From assembly GCA_964514305.1 (NCBI GenBank), contig CAZEQD010000004.1, positions 1 through 64,000 on the forward strand: a stretch of 64,000 bases of DNA, given 5' to 3'. Each line of letters opens with the position of its first letter. Position 1 is the first letter of the stretch. Below are positions 35,091 to 43,566 of the stretch, piece by piece. The DNA comes from CAZEQD01 sp964514305. Its GTDB lineage: Bacteria; Acidobacteriota; Aminicenantia; Aminicenantales; Aminicenantaceae. The position numbers and the translations under genes were made by a program. The notes below the pieces were generated by a model, which ran no database searches, was not told the DNA's origin, and was given only the letters and a program-made list of their open reading frames with translations.

Positions 35091-35450
35091 ATGCCAGACA
35101 AAATCTCTACCGAAGATATTAGTCTAAACAAACAATCGGAAAAAGGTTTTAAACTTCCCCTGCCTGCTATTATCGAAGGCACTAACAAATTTGGAACTCC
35201 TTTTAAAGAAAAAACAACCTTATCTTATATAAGTCATCAGGGATGTTCTTTTTGGTTAATTAACAATGTGGCTCTCGGCCACGAATTAAAATTAAGCATT
35301 GATCTCCCGCCCACCCTTTCCGAAGGAAAGCAACTCAAGCTTAAAATAAAAGGAAAAGTGGCCTTTATTGAAGCCACTAACAGTAAAGATTTAAGGCAGA
35401 GAATTTCACTTCGGTTTGAAAATAAATATATCATTCAAGCTGAAGAATAA
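35091..35450 (+). CDS. PilZ-like domain protein, first of a tandem pair
   Basis: 120 residues from the ATG at 35091, preceded by AAGGAAG. An ATG at 35073 and a TTG at 34905 are in frame, but the region before 35091 is not protein-like and MPDK is shared with the paralogue. The domain (about 20-118) is beta-rich: KLPLPAIIEGTNKFGTPFKEK, LSYISHQGCSFWL, a KLSIDLPP strand, and RISLRFENKY at the end, which is the PilZ layout. The RxxxR and [DN]xSxxG c-di-GMP motifs are not clearly present, so it may be a non-binding or degenerate PilZ. Confidence 0.6.
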   Translation: MPDKISTEDISLNKQSEKGFKLPLPAIIEGTNKFGTPFKEKTTLSYISHQGCSFWLINNVALGHELKLSIDLPPTLSEGKQLKLKIKGKVAFIEATNSKDLRQRISLRFENKYIIQAEE

Positions 35451-35577
35451 AGTCATTATTCTTGAGAAAAATAAGTTGTTGAGACGTCTTAATATATTAA
35501 TGTATTAAAAAATGAAAATTGAAGATAATTAGTCATTGTTTTAACCATCTTAGATGATAAAAAACGGAAAAAATTCA

Positions 35578-35601
35578 CCCTTTAATTCATCTCTAAAAGG
35601 G
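35578..35601 (+). promoter_or_regulatory. Leader hairpin shared by the two PilZ-like genes, copy 2
   Basis: CCCTTT (35578-35583) pairs with AAAGGG (35596-35601) around AATTCATCTCTA. The right arm is the likely ribosome-binding site 5 bases before the ATG at 35607, so the stem could hide it. It matches the block at 35001. Confidence 0.45.
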
Positions 35602-35606
35602 ATTGA

Positions 35607-36026
35607 ATGAAGGAATTAGCTATGGGACAATGCCTTCCAGTGATGAAACTGATAAGAATGCCTGATAAATCCTCCATCCAAGGTGTCGCCAAAGTGACGA
35701 GGAGAGAGCGTGCTTTCAAGCTCTCTCTTCCAACTTTGGTTTCGGGCATTGATGCTTATGGTAATTCCTTTCAAGAAAGAACAGATCTATGTTCAATAAG
35801 TTCCCAAGAAGCAACTTTTTGGCTTAATTCAGGAGTTACTATAGGCTCCAAACTGAACCTTTCTCTTGAAATTCCCAAAACCCTTATTCTTGAAAATAAG
35901 CTTAGACTTCTTCTATCGGGTACAGTTGTCTATGTTAAGGCTGAATCAAAATCAAAAAAGAAGCAGCTCATCTCTGTCCAACTGGATCGAACCTATAAAA
36001 TTCAATCTAATTCGCCTAAAATATGA
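35607..36026 (+). CDS. PilZ-like domain protein, second of a tandem pair
   Basis: 139 residues from the ATG at 35607 (AAAGGGA upstream). A second ATG at 35658 gives MPDKSS, which aligns with the start of the first copy, so the real start may be there. The domain follows the paralogue closely: KLSLPTLVSGIDAYGNSFQER, LCSISSQEATFWL, LNLSLEIPK, and LISVQLDRTYKIQ. As in copy 1, c-di-GMP-binding motifs are not evident. The HD-GYP gene at the window start shows that c-di-GMP signalling is present. Confidence 0.6.
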   Translation: MKELAMGQCLPVMKLIRMPDKSSIQGVAKVTRRERAFKLSLPTLVSGIDAYGNSFQERTDLCSISSQEATFWLNSGVTIGSKLNLSLEIPKTLILENKLRLLLSGTVVYVKAESKSKKKQLISVQLDRTYKIQSNSPKI

Positions 36027-36148
36027 TTTATTGGCGTTTTTTAATAGGGTAAACTTTCCATCTTTTCCTTCCGAAAAAAAATTTTAGACCAAGTTTTGCT
36101 CCTAGCCTCATTCTATTCAAGCTAAAATCAAGAATTCTTAATATTTAG

Positions 36149-36382
36149 AGAATTCTTCTTAAAGGAGTCGGTTTCCATTCATCCTCGCCAAATAGCCTCA
36201 TCAATTACTGTGCCAGGTTTTGGCTGGATGACTATCGATTCCGCCTTACCTACCTGGAGGCAATTGATCTTCTCATTTATGCCAGAAATAAAGAAGCTTA
36301 CAAAAACTCTTTATTTTTTGACAAAAAATTCAAGGTTAAGTATAAATATAATGTCCCAGGAATTAAGGCTAAAAATTATTGA
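36149..36382 (+). pseudogene. Orphan coding fragment without a start codon
   Basis: The frame between TAG at 36146 and TGA at 36380 is open for 77 codons with protein-like content: GVGFHSSSPNSLINYCARF, then WLDDYRFRLTYLEAIDLL and LIYARNKEAY. It has no ATG, GTG or TTG in a useful position and no ribosome-binding site. It looks like the C-terminal tail of a lost gene. I do not recognise the family. It ends 16 bases before the TPR protein gene. Confidence 0.45.
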
Positions 36383-36398
36383 TCGGGGGTAAAAGGCT

Positions 36399-37370
36399 AT
36401 GCATCGCAAGCCATTAAATTGGATATTAATCTTACTGTTCATGTGGCTGGCCAGCAGTTTGAATTTAAAAAGCCAGGAAATAGATCCTTTTTATCTTAAT
36501 CTTTTAAATCAAGGAGAAAAATCATTCTCAGCTGGTAATTATAAACAAGCCATTAAAGAGCTGGAAATTGCTGCCTTCGGGCTTCTAGAAGAAAATTTAT
36601 TAAGAGCTAAAGCCTATGTTTATTTAGGTTTAAGCTATTATAATTTAAGAGATCTGGCTAAAAGCAAAAAATACCTAATTAAAGCCAAAAAATGCTTGGG
36701 CCAAGCTGATCCACAACAATTAAATATAGATGAAACCCTTATTATTGAATTTAACAATCTGGTAAATTCTTTCCAGCTAACGGAAAAGCAAAAAATTAAT
36801 GCCGAAAAAAAGGTCAGTTCATTGAATTCAGTTACCAAGACTTCTGGAAGAGAAGAAAAAGCTAAAAGAGAAACAGCCACCAGAATTGAAGAGCTTAGAA
36901 GAGGTATAAAAGCAGATCCTCGGAATATATCTCTCCATTACGAGCTCTATCAAATTTACCTCGATCAAAATAATATAAAAGAAGCCAAAAAAGTCCTCAA
37001 AGACTTAGCCAAGAAAAATCCTGCAGAAATTAATAGTTATTATTTACTTGGAAAAATTGAATTTAAGGACAGAAAATATAAAGAAGCCCAACAGGCTTTT
37101 GCCAAAATGTTAAATATATCTCAAAGAGTCAAATTTGATGAAATAAAAATAACTGAAGCTAAAGCCTATCTGATTCTTTCTACCTATTTTCGAGGAAAAA
37201 GAAAAGATACACAAAAAATGGTGGCAGACTGGAGAGAAGAGTTAACTCCAGCCAAAATTAGTCTATTATCATTAGATATTGGTGAAAAAGAAATACTGCA
37301 AAAAATAATAAATACTTATAAAATCCGGGTCAAAACTGAAAAAGATAATTTTCAATTTTCATCTTTTTAA
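36399..37370 (+). CDS. TPR-repeat protein with N-terminal signal
   Basis: 323 residues. A signal peptide or anchor covers about 7-24. Two blocks of tetratricopeptide repeats follow: GEKSFSAGNYKQAIKELEIA and AYVYLGLSYYNLRDLAKSKKYL (about 35-105), then YELYQIYLDQNNIKEAKKVL and YYLLGKIEFKDRKYKEAQQAF (about 180-245). A lysine-rich linker (about 120-170) separates them. It is likely a periplasmic scaffold. It overlaps the end of the opposite-strand barrel protein gene by 4 bases. Confidence 0.8.
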   Translation: MHRKPLNWILILLFMWLASSLNLKSQEIDPFYLNLLNQGEKSFSAGNYKQAIKELEIAAFGLLEENLLRAKAYVYLGLSYYNLRDLAKSKKYLIKAKKCLGQADPQQLNIDETLIIEFNNLVNSFQLTEKQKINAEKKVSSLNSVTKTSGREEKAKRETATRIEELRRGIKADPRNISLHYELYQIYLDQNNIKEAKKVLKDLAKKNPAEINSYYLLGKIEFKDRKYKEAQQAFAKMLNISQRVKFDEIKITEAKAYLILSTYFRGKRKDTQKMVADWREELTPAKISLLSLDIGEKEILQKIINTYKIRVKTEKDNFQFSSF

Positions 37371-38980
37371 AAATAAAAAAGAAAGCCAAAATCAATGGTT
37401 AAAAATATATTCTGCTGTAGCCACTCCACCCGGTTTAAATTGTGAGCTAAACCCAGAGCTCCATTTAGGCCAACTCTACCCAATCTCAATTCAGCTCCGC
37501 TTAAGATAGCTACTCCCCAAAGAGTTTTTTGTCTGTAATCATAAACAAAACTGTAATACCATATCTCTTTGAAGATCTGAGCTGCTTCGACACCTAAGCC
37601 ACCAAGCTGGAGATCAAAATAGAAAGCTATTGGATCCATTTTTAAAGGTAAATAATACTTAATCCCTCCACTAAAAAGAACAACACTTTTTACCCAGTTG
37701 GAAGAGGAATAAATAAAAGAACTGGGATAATAACCGGCTCCACCATGAATAGAAATTCCTCTTTTAGTATTGAATTGGATAAAGATTCCTAGGCCGCCTT
37801 GAGACTGCCCATATCCTATTCCTAAGGAAAAAGGGTAATACTTTTTTTTATTAATTTTAACTGCGAAAGGATGTAATTTTTTCTGGATGATTGGTTGATT
37901 AGCTTTTTTTCCTCTCTTCCTATTTTGAGGAAAAGGGGAAAAATCTTTTTCTTCTTTGAATTTCTCGGCAGAAAAATGCTCAACCAGGCCTGATGATGAA
38001 GGAAGGATCTTAGTCTCTTTCTCTATAACCTCTTTTTCTTGGTTAGCTGCCCTTAAGGCCAAAAACGGCCTGGCTCGAAAATAATTTCTAGCTTTAAGAC
38101 TAGTTAGTTCTCTTCTTTCTAATGCCTGAGGGAAGTCTACTATTTTTAAGAAAAAAGCATCTTCATCCTCTGAAAAAGCAGAGATTTTAAGGCCCTTAAA
38201 CAGATTTTCCTTTGTTTCAAGAGGTGTTTTCTGATTACAATCTAAGGAAACTTCGATAAGTTTGGTCTGAATTTTGTTTTTCTCATCTTTTTTTGCTGTT
38301 TTAAAAAATCTGTTTACCTCTATTTCCCCTGGGCTTTTTACTGCTCTTCGGAAGACAAGCTGATTTCCTTCTCTAAAGGCAAAGGGCAATTTATTTAAAT
38401 GTAGCCTTAGAGAAGGCAGGGCAGTAGCTATTATATTCTGGTATGATTCTTTTTTTTGAGTAAAAGATTTTAAACTAGGGAAAGTTCTAGCCAAGGTGTG
38501 AGGAGCTGGATCAAGAGAGACAAATTCTCTTTTAAAAAGTGACGTGGGCAGAACGGTCATTTTGTCCAAAAAAGTTTTTTGGTCCTTCTTTTTCTCAATT
38601 AATAAAGCATTTTTTTTCTTAAGTGATAAATTATCTCGCTTTTTTCTTGAATCAGCCTTTAGGTTCGCTTCAAATTGTAAATCCCTTTTACTTCCTTCAA
38701 AAAATTCAATTAGCAAGCTATGAACAAAGCCGCTAACTTTACAATTCTTTTTTGACGAACGAAAGGTTACATAATACCACTCATTTCTTATTTTCCCAGC
38801 TTGAAATAAAGTAAGAATAGTTCCCTTGTTAACAGTTTCTATTAAATAGCTGCGGCTATTAGGCTCTGCATAAATATTAGCTTTATCAGCAACGACAACA
38901 GCTTTTCTGACTTGAGTAGAAGATAAATTAAGAACCAGTAATAGACAGGCAGAAATGAGCATAAAAATAATTTTTTTCAT
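37367..38980 (-). CDS. SH3-domain protein with a predicted outer-membrane barrel C-terminus
   Basis: 537 residues. A signal peptide (about 4-20) is followed by a bacterial SH3 domain (VVADKANIYAEPNS, GTILTLFQAGKIRNEWYYVTF). The middle (about 100-390) is a long charged, low-complexity region. The last 150 residues alternate hydrophobic and polar residues with YPFSLGIGYGQSQGGLGIFIQF, GGIKYYLPL and end LTIDFGFLFYF, the aromatic-terminal pattern of outer-membrane barrels. Function unknown. A promoter candidate lies at 39003-39030. Confidence 0.72.
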   Translation of the reverse strand: MKKIIFMLISACLLLVLNLSSTQVRKAVVVADKANIYAEPNSRSYLIETVNKGTILTLFQAGKIRNEWYYVTFRSSKKNCKVSGFVHSLLIEFFEGSKRDLQFEANLKADSRKKRDNLSLKKKNALLIEKKKDQKTFLDKMTVLPTSLFKREFVSLDPAPHTLARTFPSLKSFTQKKESYQNIIATALPSLRLHLNKLPFAFREGNQLVFRRAVKSPGEIEVNRFFKTAKKDEKNKIQTKLIEVSLDCNQKTPLETKENLFKGLKISAFSEDEDAFFLKIVDFPQALERRELTSLKARNYFRARPFLALRAANQEKEVIEKETKILPSSSGLVEHFSAEKFKEEKDFSPFPQNRKRGKKANQPIIQKKLHPFAVKINKKKYYPFSLGIGYGQSQGGLGIFIQFNTKRGISIHGGAGYYPSSFIYSSSNWVKSVVLFSGGIKYYLPLKMDPIAFYFDLQLGGLGVEAAQIFKEIWYYSFVYDYRQKTLWGVAILSGAELRLGRVGLNGALGLAHNLNRVEWLQQNIFLTIDFGFLFYF

Positions 38981-39002
38981 TATTTTATCTCTTATTTTTA
39001 AA

Positions 39003-39030
39003 ATTTTAGTTAGATCTGGTCAGCCGTCAA
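39003..39030 (-). promoter_or_regulatory. Promoter candidate of the SH3/barrel protein gene
   Basis: On the minus strand TTGACG (39030-39025), 16-base spacer, TAAAAT (39008-39003), 22 bases before the ATG. Confidence 0.5.
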
Positions 39031-39132
39031 TCGCCTCTCTAGGTGAAAAGGGCGATGATATTGTCCTCTCCTTAATCACCTCTGTCGATGACCTAATTTG
39101 TCTTAGTCAACCAAGAAAACGTCCCTAAAACT

Positions 39133-39270
39133 GCGATAGCTAATAATGAATGAGGTCATATTTATAGGCAGCTATTTTCCTCCATCCGAGCCCATAGTGC
39201 TGGGTGGGCTGGTCTTGGCGAGGATGGAAGGAAATTAATGCCAAATTTCATTTCTTTATGAAGAATTTCA
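39133..39270. repeat. Structured intergenic repeat family 'R', copy A
   Basis: The arms TTTCCTCCATCC (39176-39187) and GGATGGAAGGAAA (39222-39234) pair with one bulge and enclose a core starting GAGCCCATAGTGCTGGG and ending GGTCTTGGCGA. Left flank (CGATAGCTAATAATGAA, ATATTTATAGGCA) and right flank (AAATTTCATTTCTTT, AGAATTTCAC) align with copy B at 63739 over about 140 bases. It lies upstream of, not inside, the thiC transcript. Confidence 0.75.
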
Positions 39271-39311
39271 CTCTTCACGCTTTTGGAGATGCTGCCGGCG
39301 GCCAGCTCTTA

Positions 39312-39340
39312 TTGACAGATAAAAAAATGTAACATATACT
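39312..39340 (+). promoter_or_regulatory. Promoter of thiC
   Basis: TTGACA (39312-39317), 17-base spacer, TATACT (39335-39340). The predicted start near 39347 leaves a leader of about 44 bases before the thiC ATG, too short for a TPP riboswitch, and no CUGAGA or thi-box sequence is present. Confidence 0.75.
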
Positions 39341-39390
39341 ATGGTGTCTAATCATTAAAATTAAGTCTTTAGAATCGATTGTGAAAACTT

Positions 39391-40698
39391 ATGACTCAAT
39401 TAGAAGAAGCCAGAAAAGGAAATATAACTCCAGCCTTAAAAATAATCGCTGAAGAAGAAGGCCTCTCTTGCCAGACTTTACTCGAGCTGGTTGCTCAGGG
39501 AAAAGTTGTTATTCCTTGCAATCCCAACCATCCTATTTCTCGGCCGGCAGGCATTGGTTACAATCTAAAGACCAAGGTTAACGTTAATATCGGAACCTCT
39601 GTCGATTTTCCTCAAATAGAAAATGAAATTAAAAAAGTAGAAGTGTCTCTAAAATATGGCGCCGATACATTGATGGACTTGAGCACAGGCGGGGATATAA
39701 AAAAAATCCGGAAAACAATTCTAGCTAAAGCCCCCATTCCTCTAGGCACAGTACCTGTTTATCAAGCTGCTATTACAGCTATCGAACATCGAGGCTCAAT
39801 TGTAGACATGAAAGTGGATGATCTTTTTTCTATTATTGAATCTCAAGCTAAGGAAGGGGTTGACTTCATGACAGTTCATGCTGGCTTGACTTCGAAAGGA
39901 ATTGAAAGGTTAAAGAATCAGGGAAGAGTAGCTGACATTGTTTCTAGAGGAGGTGCCTTTCATTTAGCTTGGATGCTTCATAATCAAAAAGAAAATCCGC
40001 TTTATGTTCATTTTGATCGCTTATTGGAAATAGCTGCAAAATACGATGTAACTCTAAGCCTTGGCGATGGACTAAGACCGGGCTCAATTCTTGATGCTAC
40101 AGATCGCCCTCAAATAGAAGAGCTTCTAACTTTAGGTGAACTGGTTAAGCATTCTTGGGAGCAGAACGTTCAGGTTATGGTCGAAGGTCCTGGCCATATT
40201 CCTCTTGACCAAGTAGAAATGAACATCAAACTCCAAAAACGTCTCTGTCATGATGCTCCTTTCTACGTCTTAGGCCCATTAGTTACAGATATTGCCGCTG
40301 GTTATGACCACATTGTCTCAGCTATTGGAGGCGCTATAGCTGCCGCTGCTGGGGCAGACTTCCTATGTTATGTCACTCCTGCAGAACACCTTGGTTTGCC
40401 CTCAGTCGATGATGTTAGAGAAGGTCTTATCGCTTCCAAAATTGCTGCTCACGCAGCCGACATTGTCAAAGGGATAAAGGGGGCCCTTGATAGAGATTAT
40501 AAGATTTCAGAAGCAAGAAAAAATCTTGATTGGGCAAAGCAAAGCCAACTAGCCATTGACCCTTATAAATTTAAGGATATACGAAAAAAAAGAAAGTCAA
40601 GATCAGCGGCCTGCTCCATGTGCGGAGATTTTTGTGCTCTTCGCATCGTCAGCGAATTCTTAAATTCCAAGGGAGCAGCCGATGACATCCGCTTCTAA
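39391..40698 (+). CDS. thiC: Phosphomethylpyrimidine synthase
   Basis: 435 residues, the short ThiC form. Radical SAM enzyme converting aminoimidazole ribotide to HMP phosphate in thiamine synthesis. Landmarks: NPNHPISRPAGIGYNLKTKVN at the N-terminus, KYGADTLMDLSTGGDI, GTVPVYQA, SLGDGLRPG, MVEGPGHIPLDQVE, PLVTDIAAGYDHI and the C-terminal cluster motif CSMCGDFC. It has its own promoter at 39312. The start lacks a clear Shine-Dalgarno. Its last 17 bases overlap the next gene. No other thi genes are in the window. Confidence 0.95.
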   Translation: MTQLEEARKGNITPALKIIAEEEGLSCQTLLELVAQGKVVIPCNPNHPISRPAGIGYNLKTKVNVNIGTSVDFPQIENEIKKVEVSLKYGADTLMDLSTGGDIKKIRKTILAKAPIPLGTVPVYQAAITAIEHRGSIVDMKVDDLFSIIESQAKEGVDFMTVHAGLTSKGIERLKNQGRVADIVSRGGAFHLAWMLHNQKENPLYVHFDRLLEIAAKYDVTLSLGDGLRPGSILDATDRPQIEELLTLGELVKHSWEQNVQVMVEGPGHIPLDQVEMNIKLQKRLCHDAPFYVLGPLVTDIAAGYDHIVSAIGGAIAAAAGADFLCYVTPAEHLGLPSVDDVREGLIASKIAAHAADIVKGIKGALDRDYKISEARKNLDWAKQSQLAIDPYKFKDIRKKRKSRSAACSMCGDFCALRIVSEFLNSKGAADDIRF

Positions 40699-41521
40699 AC
40701 TCCTTTTTGGAACAGCCGGTATTCCTCACCAGACGACTATTTCCTCCACCCTAAAAGGAATTCAGGAAGTCAAAAACCTGGGCCTTGATTGCTTAGAAAT
40801 CGAGTTTGTGAAGGGCATTAAAATGAGCCTGGATCTAGCTCAAGAAATAAAAAAAGCAGCCTCAGCCAGCCAAATAAGACTAAGCCTTCATGCTCCTTAT
40901 TATATTAATCTTAATTCTGTTGAAGAAGGAAAGAGGTTATCCAGTCAAGAACGTCTTTTAACTTCAGGCCGAATAGCTAAAATCTGTGGAGCCGAAAGCG
41001 TCGTTTTCCACCCTGGATATTATGGGGAAAAAACCTCAGAAGAGACTTACCAAAATATTCGAAAAGGAATAAGTGAAATTATCTCTATTTTAAAAGCAGA
41101 AAGAAACAACATTATTCTCAGGCCGGAAACTATGGGGAAAAAAACCCAGTTTGGTTCCCTGGAAGAAACATTACGTCTTTGCCGGGAGACAGAGGGCCTT
41201 CTCCCCTGCCTTGATTTCTCCCATCTCCATGCAAGAGAAGGAAAGATAAACAGCTATTCTGAATTTCAGCGCATTTTCAAAAAAGTAGAAAAAAAATTAG
41301 GTATTCTTGCCTTAAAAAATGCTCATATTCACATCTCTGGGTCAGAATACAATGCAAAAGGAGAGAGAAAACATATAAATCTTCAGAGCTCAGATTTTCG
41401 TTATGATGAATGGATCCAAGCACTGAAAGATTTAGAGGTAGAAGGAATGGTCATCTGTGAGAGTCCTAATTTGGAGAAAGATGCTCTAATGCTCAAAAAT
41501 CTTTATCAGAGCAGAGCTTAA
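40682..41521 (+). CDS. nfo: Deoxyribonuclease IV-like TIM-barrel AP endonuclease
   Basis: 279 residues, typical length. Zinc-dependent repair endonuclease of the AP endonuclease 2 family. Visible metal and substrate motifs: LSLHAPYYINL, VFHPGYYG, LRPETMGKKTQFG, CLDFSHLHAR, HIHISGSEYNAKGERKH and VICESP. The match is to the more divergent archaeal/anaerobe branch. ATG lies inside the end of thiC (17-base overlap), so translation is coupled to thiC; a functional link is unclear. Confidence 0.82.
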   Translation: MTSASKLLFGTAGIPHQTTISSTLKGIQEVKNLGLDCLEIEFVKGIKMSLDLAQEIKKAASASQIRLSLHAPYYINLNSVEEGKRLSSQERLLTSGRIAKICGAESVVFHPGYYGEKTSEETYQNIRKGISEIISILKAERNNIILRPETMGKKTQFGSLEETLRLCRETEGLLPCLDFSHLHAREGKINSYSEFQRIFKKVEKKLGILALKNAHIHISGSEYNAKGERKHINLQSSDFRYDEWIQALKDLEVEGMVICESPNLEKDALMLKNLYQSRA

Positions 41522-41677
41522 TTAATAATTTAAATTAAATTACAAAATCAAGATTGTCGCCTTCACCCCCCTCTAAGGGTGAATCATTCAGCTAAAATTC
41601 ATCCTCCAAACCACCTTAAAAGGCCATTGCATTTAAGCTTGGATTATGACATTATAAACAGGCTCAAACTAAAAAAG

Positions 41678-41753
41678 AGGAGGGCCGTGCCAGGTTTTGG
41701 AAAAGGAAGAAAGGTGGGAGGATAAAGGTGGGATCCTCTCATGCGGCCCTCCT
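41678..41753. repeat. Stem-bounded repeat 'F' in the nfo-aldehyde dehydrogenase gap
   Basis: AGGAGGGCCG (41678-41687) pairs perfectly with CGGCCCTCCT (41744-41753). Inside, GAGGAT and ATCCTC form a second stem. Tracts of A on the left and T on the right make it look terminator-like on both strands. Part of it (AAAGGTGGGATCCT) recurs reversed at 58662-58690. The rest of this 408-base gap holds only a small hairpin, TTCACCC/GGGTGAA, near 41563. Confidence 0.6.
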
Positions 41754-41879
41754 TTTAAATTCATAATATCTATTTAGTAAAAATCTTAATTCCACACCAC
41801 CCAATATACAATATCTTGAGTCTTCTAGCAAAAAAATACGACATATTGTGAAAAAAGTCAAGTAAATTTTTATAAAAAA

Positions 41880-41908
41880 TTGCCAAATACTAAAAAAGAA
41901 GATAAGAT
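41880..41908 (+). promoter_or_regulatory. Promoter candidate of the aldehyde dehydrogenase gene
   Basis: TTGCCA (41880-41885), 17-base spacer, TAAGAT (41903-41908), 21 bases before the ATG, which has GGAGGAAGG just upstream. Confidence 0.45.
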
Positions 41909-41929
41909 AAAATAACGACAGGAGGAAGG

Positions 41930-43354
41930 ATGAAAGACTATAAACTTTTAATTAATGGTAAATGGCAAGAATCAAAAAAGGTAAGGCTTATAAAATTCCC
42001 TTTCGATCAAAGCTCAATAGGAAAAGTTCATTTGGCTGAAAAGGATCAAATTGAATTAGCTTTGTCTGCAGCTGAAGCTGCCTTTGCCTCTACCAAAAAG
42101 TTATCAAGTTATGACCGGTCTCTTATCCTGGAAAATATCTCGGCTAAAATTGAAAAGAATAAAGAAGAAATAAGCCGCTCTATTGTCCTCACCTCAGGAA
42201 AACCTCTAAAGTCCGCTAGAGTAGAGGTTTCCAGAGCGATTAATACTTTTAAGATTGCCTCTGAAGAAGCTAAAAGAATAGACGGAGAAATCATACCTCT
42301 TGACTGGAGTCCACAAACTAAAGAAAGATGGGGATTATTAAGACGCTTTCCTCTTGGAGTTATTACAGCCATTACTCCCTTTAATTTTCCTCTCAATCTC
42401 GTTGCCCATAAATTGGGGCCAGCTCTTGCTTCAGGCAATTCTATTATCCTTAGACCAGCTACCCAAGTAAGTATCACTTCCCTCCTCTTAGGAGACATAA
42501 TTAAGGAGAGCGGCTATCCAGCCGGAGGAGTGAATGTTGTTCCGTGTGGCTATCAAGAAGCTGAAGCCTTGCTCACTGATAAGCGGATCAAAATGCTTAC
42601 TTTTACTGGCAGTCCTACTGTAGGATGGGAATTCAAAAAGAAAGCTTATAAGAAAAAAGTAACCCTAGAATTGGGAGGAAATGCAGCTGCAATCATAGAA
42701 CCGGATTCAAATTTAGATTATGCTCTGGAAAGAACAATTTTAGGAGCTTTTGCTTATTCTGGTCAAATTTGTATTTCCATTCAAAGAATTTTCCTCCATG
42801 AGAAAATATATGATCGTTTTATGGCTGAGTTCACGGCCAAAATAAAAAAGCTGAAAATGGGTAATCCCCTTGATGAAGAAACTGATATCGGTCCTATGAT
42901 AAATATAGAAGCTGCTAACAAAACTGAAGAATGGGTAAATGAAGCCTTAGAAAATGGAGCCCGTCTTGTTTGCGGGGGAAACAGAGAAGGGGTAATGTTC
43001 GAACCGACTGTCCTTGAAAAAGTAAAACCTAAACTTCGCATTTCATGGTTAGAGGCTTTTGCTCCAGTAGTTGTGGTATTTCCCTATCGAAATTTTGAAG
43101 ATGCTCTTCAAGGTGTTAATTATTCAATCTACGGCCTTCAAGCTGGTGTTTTCACCTCAAATCTCAACAAAGCTTTTCAAGCTTTTGAAAACTTAGATGT
43201 TGGGGGGGTAATCATCAATGATATTCCTACTTTCAGGATTGATCACATGCCTTATGGAGGAATCAAAGAATCGGGTTTTGGACGCGAAGGCTTGAAATAT
43301 ACTATAGAAGAAATGACAGAGCCAAAATTAATGGCTCTTAATCTCCTCGTCTGA
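41930..43354 (+). CDS. NAD(P)-dependent aldehyde dehydrogenase
   Basis: 474 residues, ALDH superfamily, cytosolic. Cofactor region: AITPFNFPLN, ILRPATQVS, FTGSPTVGW. General base Glu247 lies in LELGGNAAAII, nucleophile Cys281 in SGQICISIQR. EAFAPVVVV and FGREGLKYTIEEMTE close the domain. It resembles the lactaldehyde/non-phosphorylating glyceraldehyde-3-phosphate group. It is monocistronic. Oxidised aldehyde unknown. Confidence 0.92.
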   Translation: MKDYKLLINGKWQESKKVRLIKFPFDQSSIGKVHLAEKDQIELALSAAEAAFASTKKLSSYDRSLILENISAKIEKNKEEISRSIVLTSGKPLKSARVEVSRAINTFKIASEEAKRIDGEIIPLDWSPQTKERWGLLRRFPLGVITAITPFNFPLNLVAHKLGPALASGNSIILRPATQVSITSLLLGDIIKESGYPAGGVNVVPCGYQEAEALLTDKRIKMLTFTGSPTVGWEFKKKAYKKKVTLELGGNAAAIIEPDSNLDYALERTILGAFAYSGQICISIQRIFLHEKIYDRFMAEFTAKIKKLKMGNPLDEETDIGPMINIEAANKTEEWVNEALENGARLVCGGNREGVMFEPTVLEKVKPKLRISWLEAFAPVVVVFPYRNFEDALQGVNYSIYGLQAGVFTSNLNKAFQAFENLDVGGVIINDIPTFRIDHMPYGGIKESGFGREGLKYTIEEMTEPKLMALNLLV

Positions 43355-43434
43355 AAAGCCAAACCGCCTGTTAGCCAGAGGAGACTTACTAGCACTTACT
43401 TGCGGCTCATTACCTGCTCTCTTCCATTTATTGC

Positions 43435-43463
43435 TTGACACATACTTCAGAGAATCCTAAACT
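43435..43463 (+). promoter_or_regulatory. Promoter of the fumarase alpha gene
   Basis: TTGACA (43435-43440), 17-base spacer, TAAACT (43458-43463). The predicted start near 43470 coincides with the first arm of the inverted repeat at 43470-43534. Confidence 0.6.
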
Positions 43464-43469
43464 AGAATT

Positions 43470-43534
43470 TAATTAACCTGAATAATTCACCAATAAAGTT
43501 TATGGGAAATTTTAAGAATACTTCAGGTTAATTA
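43470..43534. promoter_or_regulatory. 13-bp inverted repeat at the transcription start of the fumarase gene
   Basis: TAATTAACCTGAA (43470-43482) and its exact complement TTCAGGTTAATTA (43522-43534) are separated by 39 bases. The first arm begins at the predicted +1. It is either a pair of operator sites or a long-loop RNA stem in the 97-base leader. Confidence 0.6.
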
Positions 43535-43566
43535 CGTTCTTAATTTATATTTTCCTGGAGGTAATA

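Noticed and set aside
36207..36224. Shared 14-mer GTGCCAGGTTTTGG between 36207 and 41686 as a repeat copy
   Set aside because: At 36207 it lies within a protein-like frame, and 14-base matches are expected by chance within 64 kb on both strands.
39040..39390. TPP riboswitch before thiC
   Set aside because: No thi-box sequences, and the promoter at 39312 leaves too short a leader.
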